Under the pieces are notes generated by a model. That model was not told the DNA's origin. It did not search any database and was given only the letters and a program-made list of their open reading frames with translations. The position numbers and the translations under genes are program-made. From Archaeoglobus sulfaticallidus PM70-1 (GTDB lineage Archaea > Halobacteriota > Archaeoglobi > Archaeoglobales > Archaeoglobaceae), in the NCBI RefSeq assembly GCF_000385565.1, contig NC_021169.1:1032571-1096570 (forward strand): 64,000 nucleotides of DNA, written 5' to 3'. Positions 16,833 through 24,605 of the stretch are shown here, piece after piece. The stretch's first letter is position 1. Each line of letters opens with the position of its first letter.

Positions 16833-17732
16833 ATGAAGGGCAGAATCTTCAGAATCCAGCGTTTCTCGATCCACGATGGGTATGGCATAAGAACCACAGT
16901 ATTTCTGAAAGGGTGCCCCCTCAGATGCGTGTGGTGCCATAACCCGGAGTCTCAGCGATTTGATATTGATCTGGCTTATAGAGAGGATATGTGTACTGGC
17001 TGCTTAAGTTGCATCGAGGTATGTGAGAGAGATGCTCTTCTCTGGGAAGGTGAAAGAGTATCGGTAAACAGCGATCTCTGTAACGGCTGTGGAGCGTGTG
17101 TGGAGAACTGTAGCAACAATGCACTTATCCTATATGGATACGATATAGAGGCGGAAGATGTGATCAGAGAGGTTGAAAAGGATTTGATTTTTTACAGGAA
17201 TTCCAGCGGTGGTGTAACATTCTCGGGTGGAGAGCCGTACTTCCAGACTGATTTTCTCCTTGAGCTGCTGAGGCTGTGTCGGGAGAGGGGGATCAGCACG
17301 GCTGTTGACACCTCTGGATACACACGATGGGAGAACATCGAGAAGAGTTTGAACCTCGTCGACCTCTTTCTCTACGATTTGAAAGATTACGACAGTCAGA
17401 GACATCTGAGATTTACTGGAGTTGATAACAGAACTATTCTGGAGAATCTCGAAAAACTGGTTAAGACCGCAGAGGTTGTTGTGCGAATACCATTCATTCC
17501 ATCATGCAACTTTCAGAGTGAAAGGGACTTTCAGGGGTTCCTTGAATTGCTGATAAAGCTGGATGTGGAAAGAGTGGACGTGCTGCCGTATCATTCTTTA
17601 TCTCGGGACAAGTACAGGTGGCTTGACATGGAATTTTATGATGTCAGGGATAAGTTAAAACCAAACCATGAAGACTTTGCCGATATGATCCGGAATGCGG
17701 GCTTCAAAGTAAGTACTGGTGGATACTTCTGA
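16833..17732 (+). CDS. Glycyl radical enzyme activase (radical SAM)
   Basis: A 299-residue radical SAM protein that installs the glycyl radical in the enzyme encoded just upstream. It begins RIFRIQRFSIHDGYGIRTTVFLKGCPLRCVWCHNPE, where the CxxxCxxC binds the SAM-cleaving cluster. It then has two inserted ferredoxin-type motifs, CTGCLSCIEVC and CNGCGACVENC, as in activases of dehydratase-type and fumarate-adding enzymes but not in PflA. The glycine-rich SAM motif GGVTFSGGEP follows. The frame also offers GTG 16827, which overlaps the previous stop; ATG 16833 is used. Confidence 0.93.
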   Translation: MKGRIFRIQRFSIHDGYGIRTTVFLKGCPLRCVWCHNPESQRFDIDLAYREDMCTGCLSCIEVCERDALLWEGERVSVNSDLCNGCGACVENCSNNALILYGYDIEAEDVIREVEKDLIFYRNSSGGVTFSGGEPYFQTDFLLELLRLCRERGISTAVDTSGYTRWENIEKSLNLVDLFLYDLKDYDSQRHLRFTGVDNRTILENLEKLVKTAEVVVRIPFIPSCNFQSERDFQGFLELLIKLDVERVDVLPYHSLSRDKYRWLDMEFYDVRDKLKPNHEDFADMIRNAGFKVSTGGYF

Positions 17733-17947
17733 GCAATTGTGCAACAGGCATTAAGATGGGTAAACAATACGCAGAACTTTTGATTCCTGAACACAGCGCT
17801 ACATGCCAAAAGATTTGGTGAATCTCTGGCATTTTTCCTGGAGGATTGATGATCATTTGTTTAGAACGGCTAAGAGGTGGTTCTCCCTCGATCCAGCTCG
17901 AACTTGATTTTTCGAGAGCTTTGGGTTTCTGAGTAGGATCCTAGGAT

Positions 17948-18313
17948 GTGTTTAGCTTGGTCCTGCTTTTCAAACCCGAACATGTACAACCCATCCTATC
18001 TGGCCTCAAAACACAGACCAGGATGGTGTGGAAAAAGCCACGAGTGAAGGTTGGCGGGATATACAAGGCAAAGACAAAGCTTTTCAGTAAAGATTACTTT
18101 GCCCTGCTGAGAGTTACAAGGCTTAGAAAAGAGAGGTTAGGAGACATCTCTCCCGAGGATGCTCAAGCGGAGGGAGGCTACAGCATCGAACAGTTCAAAC
18201 GAATCTGGAAAGAAATCAATGGCTCGTGGGATCCTGAACAAGAGGTTTGGGTAGTCGAGTTCGAGATGCTCGATCAAGCTCGATGCAACAAAGCGGGCGA
18301 TAGGGGTAAGTAA
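17948..18313 (+). CDS. ASCH/PUA-like domain protein
   Basis: A 121-residue protein with the ASCH pattern: LLFKPEHVQPILSGLKTQTRMVWKKPRVKVGGIYKAKT, then LLRVTRLRKERLGDI and SIEQFKRIWKEINGSWDPEQEVWVVEFEM. ASCH proteins have a PUA-like RNA-binding fold; functions include RNA modification contexts and small RNase activity. The likely start is GTG 17948, with an out-of-frame ATG two bases upstream, so the 5' end may be damaged. It marks the left edge of a gene-poor region containing integrase fragments. Confidence 0.7.
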   Translation: MFSLVLLFKPEHVQPILSGLKTQTRMVWKKPRVKVGGIYKAKTKLFSKDYFALLRVTRLRKERLGDISPEDAQAEGGYSIEQFKRIWKEINGSWDPEQEVWVVEFEMLDQARCNKAGDRGK

Positions 18314-18437
18314 ACCCTTCAGTTAACACCTTAGATAAGGTTTTGGTACAAATATACAATGTGACTTGTTATAAAACTGTATAGACAGGGAAGAGGTATA
18401 TTGCTAAGTTCACTGAGAACCTGTTGTTTTGAAAAAA

Positions 18438-18824
18438 TTAGATTGTCCTAATATAAAGCTGTCGTAATATCGAATAGAATCCGTCAATACTACTTATCTG
18501 CTCTTTTTCGAGTTCTTTTACTATTTCTTCCAATCTTTTTTTAGTTTCTAACCATTCGTCGAGCAGTTCATTTGCTTTATCTACATCTGTCACAATCCCA
18601 TTTAAACTATCGACAGTCATGTATCTGTGTATTTCAAAAATATCATCCTTCTTTATTAAAGCTCCATACACAAAAAAGTCATCTGCTACTTCGATAGTAC
18701 CACCCGCTGGTATTGTTAGAGAACTAATCTTACCATCTATTTCCTCTTTTTTAGCTATCAAGCTTACAAACTCGTTTATTAATTCCAATATTTTTTCTGC
18801 ATTCATAATATGTTTAGTGCTCAT
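18438..18824 (-). CDS. Coiled-coil protein, possibly prefoldin-like
   Basis: A 128-residue protein with a charged N-terminal helix (AEKILELINEFVSLIAKKEEIDGKI), a middle beta-rich part (IPAGGTIEVADDFFVYGALIKKDDIFEIHRYM) and a C-terminal coiled coil (ANELLDEWLETKKRLEEIVKELEKEQ). Helix-strand-helix order resembles the alpha prefoldin layout, but no diagnostic motif is present, so the function is unknown. It is AT-richer than the chromosomal genes to the left, in keeping with a mobile-element origin. Confidence 0.55.
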   Translation of the reverse strand: MSTKHIMNAEKILELINEFVSLIAKKEEIDGKISSLTIPAGGTIEVADDFFVYGALIKKDDIFEIHRYMTVDSLNGIVTDVDKANELLDEWLETKKRLEEIVKELEKEQISSIDGFYSILRQLYIRTI

Positions 18825-18829
18825 CTCAT

Positions 18830-19179
18830 GTTTAACTTTTACTACAACACTGAAACATTTCCTCCAATCTTTCCAAAAATCTGGTCAAAGAAACTCTTCT
18901 ACTACTTTTTCAATCCTAGGAAAGTATTATTGACAACAATGTAAAATTAAGTTGTCAGAAGTGTTATATAGTGTGCCATCCTGTTGTATTAGAGGCGAAA
19001 GTTAAACCTTGAGTAACTGACGGATTTACTTGAGGAATAACTGAGGATGGATTAGCCATCCATTGTCAAAACCGTATTGACAACGCCTCTCACCTGGCTG
19101 TTTTTCAATTAGAGGTTAATAATTCAAATTGTAAGCAACAAGTTTAACTTTTACTATAAAACTGAAACATTTTATCCAA
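18830..19179. repeat. Imperfect 38-bp direct repeat in a gene-poor stretch
   Basis: Two 38-bp copies, 18830-18867 and 19142-19179, share GTTTAACTTTTACTA, a variable base or two, then ACTGAAACATTT and a shared end; about 34 of 38 positions agree. The 660 bases from 18825 to 19484 hold no convincing gene. A short open stretch ending at TGA about 19443 (encoding QQMYQLMGIIGQLSKRV) looks like the end of a lost gene. Confidence 0.55.
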
Positions 19180-19226
19180 GTCATCTGCACAGCCCACCTC
19201 AGAAAAACCCTCTCTTGCCTCAATTC

Positions 19227-19260
19227 ACACTCCCCTTCTTTTTCAGCCTTTAAATACTCT
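19227..19260 (+). promoter_or_regulatory. Promoter module copy 1 (CACAC-C run, T run, TATA)
   Basis: CACACTCCCC, a T run, TTTCAGCC and TTTAAATACT follow in order. Nearly the same module occurs at 19938-19975 and 23182-23215. The next ATG (19281) gives only an 8-residue reading frame, so this copy now drives no recognisable gene. Confidence 0.5.
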
Positions 19261-19484
19261 CAAATTCAACTTTTCCAAAAATGAGTATTTCTGGAAGACC
19301 ATGTTAGCTCTGAAATCATACCTGTTTGAGCTTGCTTTGCAAGACCGAAAATTATAATCGGGAGATAATCGCTTAATAAGCCCAACTCAGCAGCAGATGT
19401 ACCAGCTCATGGGCATTATCGGCCAACTTTCCAAGAGGGTCTGAGGTAGGAAAAGTTTATAGAGGTACAAAACATAAAGAAACA

Positions 19485-19754
19485 ATGGTCAAAATATCCG
19501 AGATCGATGCAAAATCGATGTGGGATAATACAAAACAAGATCTTCCAGCGCATCAACGTATTCTAAGCGAAATAGTATTTTCTAATGCCGGTTCTCACAA
19601 AGTTTGCTGGATTTGTGGGAATGAGAAAGACATCTTCTTGATATCTTCTGTTATGGATAATGGGAAGCAGATGCAAGCCATACTCTGTGAGAACTGCCTG
19701 ATGATTCAGGAAAATACGGGTCTAAGAGTTGTTGAGAGTGAAAAGATAGAATAA
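19485..19754 (+). CDS. Small protein with two CxxC pairs (possible zinc finger)
   Basis: The 89-residue protein begins MVKISEIDAKSMWDNTKQDL and carries CWICGNEKD and, about 33 residues later, CENCLMIQENTG. Two CxxC pairs at this spacing are a common zinc-binding arrangement. A TATA-like AAGTTTATAG lies about 28 bases before the ATG. I do not recognise a family; the position inside a decayed element suggests an accessory or viral gene. Confidence 0.65.
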   Translation: MVKISEIDAKSMWDNTKQDLPAHQRILSEIVFSNAGSHKVCWICGNEKDIFLISSVMDNGKQMQAILCENCLMIQENTGLRVVESEKIE

Positions 19755-19937
19755 CTCGAAAATTGCATTGTCTAAACATTCAGGAAAAGCTTTGAACCGT
19801 ACAAAAGTATTGAGCCCAAAAAATTTACAAATTTACAATTTTCTTTTTCAGTTGATTCATTACTCACCGTTTCTAGCATAGAAATGTAGGAAACCCAAAC
19901 ATCACACAGCCAAAAAGGACACGATCCTCGGCTTTTA

Positions 19938-19975
19938 CCCACACCCCCCACTTTTTCAAGCTTTATATACTTACA
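19938..19975 (+). promoter_or_regulatory. Promoter module copy 2, ahead of the integrase fragment
   Basis: CCCACACCCCCCA, a T run, TTCAAGC and TTTATATACT occur in order and end about 20 bases before the start at 19993. This is the intact-looking copy of the module also present near 19227 and 23182. Confidence 0.6.
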
Positions 19976-19992
19976 TTTCCACAAAGAAATGT

Positions 19993-20591
19993 ATGCTGGA
20001 TTATTTATCTCCCATCCTGGTTGAAGCTCCCGACGATCCTAAGTACAAAAAGGAAAGAGGGCAAAAGGCAAGTCATAAGCGACCCTTCCGCATCTTTCGC
20101 CCTGTAGAATACGAGCTACTCAAGCAAGGAGCCAAGAAAAAAGAGCTCAACCTCGATGTACTCCTACTCACAGGACTCAGATATGAGGAGGCTCGCAGAC
20201 TGCAACAGCACCCAGAGTGGTTCGACGGCATATTTATCAGGATACCAGAGATGAAGGTGACAAGACGAAGAAAGCAGAGACAGAGATGAGGCTCAGCTTG
20301 ATGGGAAGAAAATCTTGCCATTCTTCTTCGACAACAAACCTCTTCCAGATCCACACACATGGAAAGAAAATCTCATGAGGTGGGCTGAGAAGGTTGGGCT
20401 GGATTCGAGAGGATTGGGGTGCCAAGACGACGAGGAAGACCTGGGAAAGCTGGCTGATGTTTTACTTTCCGGAAAGAAGGATAGAAATCATACAGAGCAC
20501 ACACCCTTCTGACTGCTGTGGAACACTACCTCAACATGCCATTCACCGAGGACGATCACAGGTTGATGGAAAAGTATGTTCACGGGTGGTA
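19993..20591 (+). pseudogene. Tyrosine recombinase (integrase) C-terminal domain, frameshifted
   Basis: The first frame (19993-20289) encodes VLLLTGLRYEEARRLQ, the box that holds the first catalytic arginine of tyrosine recombinases, and ends prematurely. The similarity then continues in other frames: PFFFDNKPLPDPHTWKENLM (from about 20315), AKTTRKTWESWLMFYFPERR (from about 20412) and EHYLNMPFTEDDHRLMEKYV (ending at about 20590). The final part matches the region with the HxxR-like and tyrosine motifs. At least three frame changes show that the gene is dead. It resembles archaeal virus and plasmid integrases and lacks an N-terminal part. Confidence 0.8.
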
Positions 20592-20722
20592 GCTTTAAGC
20601 TGGTGCCCCCGAAGATGGCAGAGGTTGAGGTTCAAAGTTCTGAAGAGAGACTAATTTACTTGTCAAACTGTGGCAGAACTGTGGTTTTGGAGGTTCAAAA
20701 ATGGAAGATATTTACTGAGTGA
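20576..20722 (+). CDS. Short ORF of 48 residues after the integrase remnant
   Basis: An open frame from ATG 20576 to TGA 20720-20722 overlaps the end of the integrase remnant. An internal ATG at 20615 is also possible. The product is acidic at the centre (MAEVEVQSSEERLIYLSNCG) with no recognised domain. It may be a genuine small element gene or a chance frame. Confidence 0.3.
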   Translation: MFTGGSFKLVPPKMAEVEVQSSEERLIYLSNCGRTVVLEVQKWKIFTE

Positions 20723-20862
20723 AAAGCATCGATGAATCATTACATGCAGCTACCCTCCTCCAAGACTGAGAAAGAAGAGAGAACTGCTAGTGGAGTGTTC
20801 GGATAAAAGACATCTTTAAATAATAACGTAAAATTAATAGGGGATTCAATAGATCATTCTCT

Positions 20863-22031
20863 ATGAATCAACTTAGTTATGAAAAAGGAGTGGAACTTGA
20901 GAAATTGGTTGCACAACTTTTCAAGAGCAAGGGTTACGATGTCATGCATAATGTCAAACTTAAAGGCCGTTCGGGTGTTGAACATCAGATCGATGTTTAT
21001 GCAGAGTACAAATGCCCACTCCATCTTTCAAGAATAGTAATTGAGTGCAAGGCGTATGATACCCCTATCAACAAAGATATCGTTATGAAACTTATACAGG
21101 AGGTCCTAGATCTGGGAGTAGATAGGGGTATTCTTGTTACGACTTCTTATTTCACACCAGATGCCGTTTCAACAGCGAATGGGTACAATGTGGATCTATG
21201 GGACTACACGAAGCTGACAAGTCTTGTGGGAAATATAGAACTCCCAAGTGTCGAGCCAGTTAGCAACGTTTTTTACATCGAACCCAAACTCTCAGCCGAG
21301 CAAAGCAAAAAAGTAGCAGAGAAGCAAGTTAGGGGTTATTTAGAAGGGGAAAAGTACTGGAACTCATTACGGTGTTTTACCCATATTATGATTTTGATTG
21401 CGACGTTGCGATAACGGAAATCAGGGGACTATTGAAGAAGAAGTCCGAAGTAAAAATTGTCAAAGCTAAATTAACTGTTGACGCGTGCATAAATGCCCTT
21501 GTGAGTGCTCAAAGAGAAAGTGTTAAGCTGATTCTGCACGTACCACAAAAAATCTCGGACGCTGAAGCTGAAGCTTTTAAACTACTATTGACGATGGATT
21601 CCCTTACTGTTGCTAGTTTAGCCTCGCTGCTGAGTTGCTCTGAGGCAAAAGCAAGAAAACTCCTTCAAGGCTTAACTGCAAGGGGGTTGGCCAGGCAGGT
21701 AAAGGTCGGAAGGCAGATTCAATATGAACCCGGAGTAAATATCCCGCATCCATCGGCTTTGGCAGGAATTTCAATGCTCTACGAACTGAAGGACGGTGAA
21801 CCAGTTGGTGAGAAGCTGCTACCGCCATCTATTAGTGTGAATGATGCCGAGAGAATGCTAAAGATGATCTGGGATGTCAAACTAAGCGACTATCGCTTGG
21901 TTTACTACCCATACCACATATGGAAGACATACGAAGGGGGCAAGGAAGGTATAGTCGCGGTGGATGCGCTCACAGGAAACGTTAACGACTTCGTCAGTAA
22001 ACTCTTGGCCAAAACAATACTCTTTCATTAG
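20863..22031 (+). pseudogene. Mrr-like restriction endonuclease with winged-helix C-terminal part, one frameshift
   Basis: Two overlapping frames (20863-21414 and 21372-22031) make one protein. The first has a PD-(D/E)XK core: GVELEKLVAQLFKSKGYDV, EHQIDVYAEYKC and RIVIECKAYDTPI, where D, E and K are the catalytic residues, plus GVDRGILVTTSYFTPDA. Similarity passes to the other frame near 21365, where inserting one G would give YWELITVFYPYYD. The second frame has a winged-helix segment (LTVASLASLLSCSEAKARKLLQGLTARGLARQ) and a conserved end with YPYHIWKTYEGGKEGIVAVDALTG. Either the gene is recently inactivated or one base is a sequencing error. Confidence 0.8.
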
Positions 22032-22179
22032 ACCCGAGCAAAGCTTTGAACAGGTCGCAAAAGCCTTTAGTAGTAAAGCGACTGTTTGCAGATATTGAGA
22101 TTCAAAACTGCCTCAGAGGTGTCGACAAAATTTTTGACGAAAAAGTCTCTTAACTGTTACGAGGCAGGGAGGACTCTAA

Positions 22180-22557
22180 ATGTTTTCTGATGAAATTAGA
22201 AACAGGATAAGAGAATTCATTCCAAAAAGAATTGACAAGTTCCCCAAGCTTAAACGTGGCGAACCTTATCGTTTTCATAAGTGGGGATACGACCGAGAGG
22301 GACGCTTTTGCCTTTACTACGTTGTAACGGGAGGAAAAGAGAAATACCCCAAAAGGATCCCTATAGAAGAGCTTGAGGCTGCAGTAGTCAGATTACTAGA
22401 AACAGGCAAATTTAACAGAGAGGACTTTAGAGAACTGTGCCCGGTTGCAAATAGTGATGGGCCATGTGGTTTTACTGTGATAGGCAGGATACTAGAGGCT
22501 CTTTATGGGGCCATGTATGAGGGAAGAGGTAGAGGCTTCGAAAAGATGTCTTTCTGA
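22180..22557 (+). CDS. Uncharacterised basic protein (125 residues)
   Basis: The product is rich in Lys and Arg (EFIPKRIDKFPKLKRGEPYRFHKWGYDREGR) and has two late cysteines in LCPVANSDGPCGFTVIGRILEALYG. I do not recognise a domain. GGGAGGAC upstream of ATG 22180 could serve as a ribosome binding site. The 148 bases between this gene and the Mrr-like gene hold a short open stretch without a start. Gene context suggests an element-borne orphan. Confidence 0.55.
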   Translation: MFSDEIRNRIREFIPKRIDKFPKLKRGEPYRFHKWGYDREGRFCLYYVVTGGKEKYPKRIPIEELEAAVVRLLETGKFNREDFRELCPVANSDGPCGFTVIGRILEALYGAMYEGRGRGFEKMSF

Positions 22558-22576
22558 AACACCCTGAAGCTCTGTT

Positions 22577-22594
22577 GGGAGTATATAAACTCCC
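22577..22594. repeat. Inverted repeat enclosing a TATA-like core
   Basis: GGGAGTATATAAACTCCC has 6-base arms (GGGAGT/ACTCCC) around ATATAA. It lies 20 bases after the 125-residue gene. It could be a terminator hairpin, or a promoter whose TATA box is flanked by an operator; no clear gene starts the right distance downstream. Confidence 0.4.
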
Positions 22595-22724
22595 TCGACT
22601 TTTCCAGTGAGGGTTTTTGAAACACTGCAATTTGGTATCATTGAAAACTAAATAATCAGAATAGGTTCGTGTTATTTTCGTTTTACAAACTCCAAATTAA
22701 AAACAAATAGAAAACCGTTCAAAA

Positions 22725-23069
22725 CTATTCAACAATAACAGTTCCCTTCATCGCGGGATGGATTTGGCAATAATAGTTGTAAGTACCTTTCTCGGAAAAA
22801 GTTCTCTCAAATGTGTCACCCTTTTTCAGATCTCCACTGGCAACGCCATCCTCGAAAGTAACGGTATGTCTCGCATTGTCCTCATTAACCCAACGAACTG
22901 TGGTGCCTGGGCTTATCCTTACTGTTTCTGGATCGAATGCGAAATCTCTGATCTTCACCTCAACGACAGATTGTTGAGCTTGAGGTTGTTGAGCTTGAGA
23001 TGGGGCTTGGGGCTTTGCACATCCGGATAACAGCATAACCAGAGCCAGAATAAACATGGCTTTTCTCAT
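22725..23069 (-). CDS. Cupredoxin lipoprotein (plastocyanin/amicyanin-like)
   Basis: This 114-residue protein starts with a lipoprotein signal peptide (MFILALVMLLSGC, lipid attachment at Cys17) and a Gln/Ala/Pro-rich linker. The rest is a blue copper domain: FAFDPETVRISPGTTVRWVN, then RHTVTF with the first histidine ligand and YNYYCQIHPAMKGTVIV with the Cys, His and Met ligands. It should be a membrane-anchored electron carrier outside the cell membrane. It seems an intact chromosomal-type gene, though it sits inside the region of element remnants. Confidence 0.9.
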   Translation of the reverse strand: MRKAMFILALVMLLSGCAKPQAPSQAQQPQAQQSVVEVKIRDFAFDPETVRISPGTTVRWVNEDNARHTVTFEDGVASGDLKKGDTFERTFSEKGTYNYYCQIHPAMKGTVIVE

Positions 23070-23181
23070 AAGATCACCTGCTAATGCTTACAATTAATCA
23101 TTTTATTTGATTACTTAATATACTTTTTCATACTTCATTTAGGAAAAGATGCAAAGCTAGTTCGGAGGTATTGATATTACT

Positions 23182-23215
23182 CACACCCCCTATTTTTTCA
23201 ACCTTTATATACTCT
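23182..23215 (+). promoter_or_regulatory. Promoter module copy 3
   Basis: CACACCCCCT, a T run, TTTCAACC and TTTATATACT occur in order, about 22 bases before ATG 23237 of the Arg-rich broken ORF. It is almost the same as the modules at 19227 and 19938. Confidence 0.55.
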
Positions 23216-23236
23216 TTTATCACATTTTTTTGAAAT

Positions 23237-23455
23237 ATGCGAGACCGGTTGGATCTGTTCTTGGGAAAGGTTGGCAAGGTGAGACAAGTTGCCAAAAAGA
23301 GTTGTTGCAAGAATTGAGCGAAGCCGAAGCACGCATACTATGTCGAGGGCGATGGAGCGGTTGTGGAGCAGCCGATGAGCGAACTCCGTAGGCTTCGGAG
23401 GAAGAGAGGAAGGAGGAGAGGGAGGAAAAGTAGGACGAGGAAGAACCCGTGTTAG
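23237..23455 (+). pseudogene. Arg-rich small protein gene with an in-frame TGA
   Basis: From ATG 23237 the frame runs 26 codons to TGA (23315-23317), then stays open in the same frame to TAG 23453-23455. The second half encodes HAYYVEGDGAVVEQPMSELR followed by a strongly basic tail of about 20 residues rich in Arg and Lys. The whole would be about 72 residues. The basic tail suggests nucleic acid binding, such as a virion or chromatin-like protein. A promoter module lies directly upstream. Confidence 0.45.
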
Positions 23456-23667
23456 TGTTGGTTTTAGCCGGCACAACAACAGCCTCAGTCGTAACACAGA
23501 GCACAAGTGGCTTGAGTGTCTCAGTCAATGTCCCAAAAGAGGTGAAGACTAACGGAATGAACTATGTCACACTGACTTTCGAGGACAAGGTAGGATACCA
23601 GTAACAGTTGGAGCTATGCACTACATAGCAAAAGTATCACAAGCAGACAAGTGGTACAAAAAATAGT
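23449..23667 (+). pseudogene. Small secreted or structural protein remnant, frameshifted
   Basis: A frame from GTG 23449 encodes a hydrophobic start (VLVLVLAGTTTASVVTQ), a beta-rich segment (LSVSVNVPKEVKTNGMNYV) and ends at TAA 23602-23604. The neighbouring frame continues VTVGAMHYIAKVSQADKWYK to a TAG at about 23667, so a frameshift near 23600 is likely. It could have been a surface or virion protein; no family is recognised. Confidence 0.4.
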
Positions 23668-23928
23668 AGATATTGTCCAATTTGTAAGGCTAAGCTTGAA
23701 TATGTTAGGACTACGACTTTTGATCAGGTTGTTAAAAGACAGCGTCTTCTTGTGTTATGGTGGTTTGACAGGAAAATGAATATAGAGGTCTGGCGGGGAT
23801 TTAACAATTGGAAAAATCATGCCGAGGGGGGGATTCGAACCCCCGACCTCCTGATTATGAGTCAGGCGCCCCAACCAGCTAGGCTACCTCGGCATGGTTT
23901 GCCAACTATTGTTACCCATTGTCTATAA
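23629..23928 (+). other. Open frame running into the tRNA gene, possible integrase N-terminal remnant
   Basis: An open frame without an obvious start runs from after TAG 23626 to TAA 23926-23928. It encodes a CPIC motif, then TTFDQVVKRQRLLVLWWFD, and enters the tRNA on its antisense side (AEGGIRTPDLLIMSQ). In SSV-type elements the N-terminal integrase fragment runs into the target tRNA exactly in this way. With the C-terminal fragment at 19993 this hints at a second, older element, but no second att copy is visible. Confidence 0.4.
23820..23893 (-). tRNA. tRNA with CAT anticodon (elongator Met or Ile2)
   Basis: The minus strand folds into a full cloverleaf: acceptor GCCGAGG paired with CCTCGGC plus discriminator A, anticodon stem CCTGA/TCAGG around CTCATAA, and T arm GTTCGAATC. 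Anticodon CAT belongs to Met tRNA or, if C34 is modified, Ile2. The initiator-type start is absent. CCA is not encoded. Remains of an integrated element end at its 3' side. Confidence 0.92.
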
Positions 23929-24064
23929 AGTGATTATTAAATTTTTGCTTATCTTTTGCTATCGCTTATATTACTGTTAACGAAAATGCCATCCACACCA
24001 CACTCATACCATCATCCAGTCTATCGAACCTGTCTATCAGTCATCAAACCCAATCGAAAGCTAT

Positions 24065-24382
24065 ATGTGTTTCCATGATAAATCGAGGAAAGTGCCCGAA
24101 TTAACCCTTGCGAGGATAGTGAGCCTAGGAGATGCACTCTCGAATCCTCTGAGAGTCAAGATACTCAAACTGCTCATCGAGAAGGAATGGTATGTGTATG
24201 AACTGGCTAAAGAGCTTTCTATTTCCAGACAGCTTCTCTACCTGCACCTAAGAAAGCTTGAAAAGGCAGGACTGGTGAGCAGTGACATAAGGCTTGAAGA
24301 AAACAAGGCGAAAAAGTATTACTGGGCAAATGAATTTAAGTTTATCATAAGCAATGAGGCGATAAAAAATCTGGAGGTGTGA
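24065..24382 (+). CDS. ArsR-like winged-helix transcriptional regulator
   Basis: The 105-residue protein shows the winged-helix pattern LGDALSNPLRVKILKLLIEKEWYVYELAKELSISRQLLYLHLRKLEKAGLV, followed by a wing with KAKKYYWANEFKFIIS. This is a DNA-binding repressor type of the ArsR/HTH_20 group. No metal-binding cysteine pair is seen in the recognition helix. A 68-residue membrane protein gene begins 4 bases downstream, so the two are probably a regulator-sensor pair. Confidence 0.85.
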   Translation: MCFHDKSRKVPELTLARIVSLGDALSNPLRVKILKLLIEKEWYVYELAKELSISRQLLYLHLRKLEKAGLVSSDIRLEENKAKKYYWANEFKFIISNEAIKNLEV

Positions 24383-24385
24383 ATT

Positions 24386-24592
24386 TTGCCGTGGGGTATG
24401 TATGAAGGAGGAAATTTTTTGGTATCTCTCACAGTGGGTTTCGGAATAGTCTCTATCATAATGATACTGGGATTCTATTTGCTGATAAAGAGCATAAATG
24501 ACCTGAAAAACTCGATGATATCGATTGAGAATAAAGTTGAAAATGTGAATACCAAAGTTAAGGAGATAGCAGACCAGCTTGAAGAAATTTGA
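24386..24592 (+). CDS. Small membrane protein with coiled-coil tail (TTG start)
   Basis: The start is TTG 24386: GGAGGTG (24373-24379) is a strong ribosome binding site at the right distance, while the in-frame ATG at 24398 is farther away. The 68-residue product has one hydrophobic helix (LTVGFGIVSIIMILGFYLLI) and a charged C-terminal helix (NDLKNSMISIENKVENVNTKVKEIADQLEEI) that should form a coiled coil. It may tether or sense for the upstream regulator. The same pairing of ArsR-like and coiled-coil membrane proteins occurs in other archaea. Confidence 0.7.
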   Translation: MPWGMYEGGNFLVSLTVGFGIVSIIMILGFYLLIKSINDLKNSMISIENKVENVNTKVKEIADQLEEI

Positions 24593-24605
24593 AACAGGTG
24601 ATCGG

